The notes below the pieces were generated by a model. It had not been told where the DNA came from, did no database searches, and was given only the letters and a program-made list of their open reading frames with translations. DNA of 64,000 nucleotides, from contig NC_079202.1 in assembly GCF_026745355.1 (NCBI RefSeq), positions 41,633,715 to 41,697,714 of the forward strand, given 5' to 3'. This DNA is from Beta vulgaris subsp. vulgaris (lineage: Eukaryota; Streptophyta; Magnoliopsida; Caryophyllales; Amaranthaceae). Positions 61,960 through 64,000 of this stretch are shown in pieces. The position numbers and the translations under genes are program-made. Position 1 is the first letter of the stretch. Each line of letters begins with the position of its first letter.

Positions 61960-62777
61960 TAATAATACAAATTACTTTAAGGAAATTCTTAAAATGTATT
62001 CAACGTAAAGTGAAACAAGAATAGGTTATAGACTTTAGACTGGTGCACGTCTAGAGTTGGACATAAGGGTTGGGGTTATGGTGAGCGTGCCATAGCTTTT
62101 CTAGGAATGGGTTGATCACCATCCCTCTTTTATTTCAAAGGTTCCTCGATATCGCAGGTCACTCTGAAATGCGGAGTCGCACCCCCATTTCATCTTAGTA
62201 GGTAAGACAACTCGTCCCAATAACTATTCCATTTAAGTGTTAAAAAGTTAGTTTAAGTTTAGTTCAGTAAAGGTTGTCTGCAGATTATTATTATTTACTT
62301 ATATTATTATTTTTTCCTGCAAGTTATTTTTGTAGTATCATGTTTAGGATTATTTATGTCTGATATGTAGTACTCAGCTTTGCTGATTACGTGCTTGTCT
62401 GTGTTTGTGATCATGCTTTGCCTATTGATCCTGTGGTGATCCTTCGGGGGAGCAGAGTTGAGACGACATTGACATTACAGGTTCGAAGATGCATATCATT
62501 GGGGAATCTGGAATGGAGAGGCTCTTGTATTACTAGAACCATTTAAGTTGTTTTCCTAGGAGTTATGTTTTCAGACAATAGTTTAAGTTGGTGTGTTTAG
62601 TTCTGACAATTGTTATTGGTTTCATAAGTTTTAATAAAGTTGATTTTTAATAAGTTGTTTTCCGCTGCAAAATTCTGAGTAAGCCGATACGTTATCACAC
62701 GGGCGATAATGCCTGGGTAATTCTCTAAGGTTTATTATAAAAGTATTTTCTAGAAAGAGAGAATTATCGGGGTGTAC
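61960..62777 (+). mobile_element. Ty3/gypsy 5' LTR, 3' part, plus orientation
   Basis: It ends GAATTATCGGGGTGTACA at 62777 and is followed by a primer-binding-site-like AAGTGGTATATGGGAGC. The R-like region on the + strand has GTAGTACTCAGCTTTGCTG and GGGGGAGCAGAGTTGAGACG. The left border is not clear; it may be truncated against the opposed LTR segment. The element continues past the window. Confidence 0.55.
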
Positions 62778-62779
62778 AA

Positions 62780-62796
62780 AGTGGTATATGGGAGCT
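62780..62796 (+). other. Probable retrotransposon primer-binding site
   Basis: TGGTATATGGGAGC follows the LTR end after two bases. It resembles the Met-tRNA primer site TGGTATCAGAGC with changes. Confidence 0.4.
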
Positions 62797-63508
62797 TTAG
62801 GTTAGTTTAAGACTTATAGGCGCCTAACTAACTAGCTTATTAAGTGACTTTAGCTTATTAAGTACCTAGCTTATTGGTTATTTGAAGGAAACCTTAGTAT
62901 TGCTCCTACGTTTTGATTTCAGAAACTTTTTATAAACACCGAAATTTTTTTTTTTCGGAAAAATTAGGGGTTTGAAAATTCTTTTAAGTTTTCGGCGAAA
63001 AAAAAAAAAAAATTTCGAAAAAGTGCTGAGTCCGAAAAAAAAATAAAATTTCGAGTGAAGATTTTTTTTCGAGTGACCTGGTGGTCCGAAAATTTCTTTT
63101 ATTTCGAAAAGTTATTTTCAGGCACTGGAGTAATATTATTTATAAAAGTGTCTGCATTATTTTTCATGCCTTTAAGGATTATGGTATTGCATTGTGAGAA
63201 TGGATAGTATAAGAAGGGCATATAGGATAGAAACATTATATGTCTGCATCAGGAAGTTAGTTCAGCATCATTATTATTTTTCTTCCCTGCAAATCTGCAC
63301 ATTATCATTTATTCTTGTAATGATGCATTATTATTATATTTCCCTGCTATTGATGCATAAATATTATTCTTCCTGCTAATTGTATATAATTCTTGCCTGC
63401 AAAGTGTATATTTACATGCCTTTGTTGTTGTTTACCTCTTGTTATTTGTGGGAACACGTCAGGAAGAGTGCTAAACCTTTTGGTTTATTGTGTTGTAGCT
63501 CTACGAAT

Positions 63509-63901
63509 ATGGCTGCTAATCTAGGAAACTATTTTAACCCCATCGTTCTGACTGACGATGAAGCCGACGACTGTCATCCACCCATTGACCATAGGGAGTA
63601 TGAAGAACTGCATTGGATAATGCGTTGTATTTTGAGGAAAGAATTTGCTAGGGATGATGAAGTCATCATAGAGATGGACCGTGCTAGAGGTACTACTAGG
63701 GAGGATATTTATGATGCATGTATGAGGATTGAATCTGACCCTGAAGAGGACAAAGACACCATACCTATTACAAGATCTAAAATTCAGAGGAAGTTCATCG
63801 ATTACTATGAGGATGATGAAGAGGATGAAGCTAGTGATGAAACCTTCATACCTGAGCAATATAAGGAAGACAAGGATAAGGATGGCAATGTAGTGCCATA
63901 G
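63509..63901 (+). CDS. Acidic ORF between the gypsy leader and (off-window) gag
   Basis: ATG at 63509 opens a 130-residue intact frame ending TAG at 63901: it starts MAANLGNYFNPIVLTDDEAD, has HREYEELHWIMRCILRKEFA in the middle, and ends in a Glu/Asp-rich tail (YYEDDEEDEASDETFIPEQY). It lies about 730 bp after the primer-binding site of the + strand Ty3/gypsy element. It is not a recognisable gag capsid, zinc knuckle or protease. I prefer this ATG over the upstream 63380 ATG, because the upstream part looks non-coding. It could be a short leader ORF or the start of a divergent gag cut by a stop. Confidence 0.5.
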   Translation: MAANLGNYFNPIVLTDDEADDCHPPIDHREYEELHWIMRCILRKEFARDDEVIIEMDRARGTTREDIYDACMRIESDPEEDKDTIPITRSKIQRKFIDYYEDDEEDEASDETFIPEQYKEDKDKDGNVVP

Positions 63902-64000
63902 GTTATATATACTTATTTATTATTTTTATATATACATATAGATATACATAAGGTTTTAGTTATAAGAATAATGTTGGATATGTGCCAACAAGACAAAGGT
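63902..64000 (+). other. Internal retrotransposon DNA, cut by the window end
   Basis: AT-rich sequence after the leader ORF; no frame of note before the edge. Confidence 0.4.

Overview
This window is nuclear DNA of a flowering plant. It has GT-AG introns, large introns loaded with transposons, LTR retrotransposons, plant-type MITEs, a tRNA-derived SINE and two conserved eudicot housekeeping genes. A Caryophyllales/Amaranthaceae source is possible, but that is only an impression from the overall repeat style and was not tested.

Two real protein-coding genes face each other. On the + strand, 1-22477 is the 3' part of a VPS13-family lipid-transfer protein gene. It has 19 exons in the window, about 1,537 codons, and its 5' part lies outside. 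On the - strand, 44001-29138 is a complete DEAD-box RNA helicase gene of the RH29/Dbp10/DDX54 type, with 11 exons and 785 codons. Exon borders were worked out by hand; reading phase closes across every junction of both genes, which strongly supports the models.

Most of the rest is transposon-derived. The 6.6-kb VPS13 intron (3864-10465) holds a minus-strand Ty3/gypsy 3' end: integrase tail, polypurine tract and an LTR that itself carries a nested 791-bp DNA transposon. The 5.3-kb VPS13 intron (14105-19396) holds an RTE-type LINE tail, a SINE with a 16-bp target duplication and a small hAT element with an 8-bp duplication. Between the two genes lies a decayed Ulp1-type (C48) cysteine protease gene on the - strand, whose longer introns and flanks are packed with an AGAACAT motif, including a tandem array of about 1 kb. 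The 7.7-kb intron 9 of the helicase carries a complete but dead Ty3/gypsy element (31704-37169, 5-bp target duplication TAAAC) in antisense orientation, plus a Stowaway MITE. A 4.9-kb non-autonomous hAT element with an 8-bp duplication sits 375 bp upstream of the helicase start codon.

From 49.3 kb to the end there is no host gene. This part is AT-rich DNA with MITEs (Stowaway and Tourist), a broken intronless ORF of unknown origin, a Ty1/copia RT fragment, a Sirevirus-like 3' end on the - strand, and two opposed Ty3/gypsy LTR segments. The rightmost LTR leads into a new + strand element whose first ORF (63509-63901) is intact and leaves the window.

The most interesting items are the intron-restricted AGAACAT motif of the Ulp1-like gene, the shared architecture of three DNA transposons (same-strand oligonucleotide arrays at both ends), a MITE core shared across two superfamilies, a Helitron-type 3' terminus in a helicase intron, and the acidic leader ORF of the last gypsy element.
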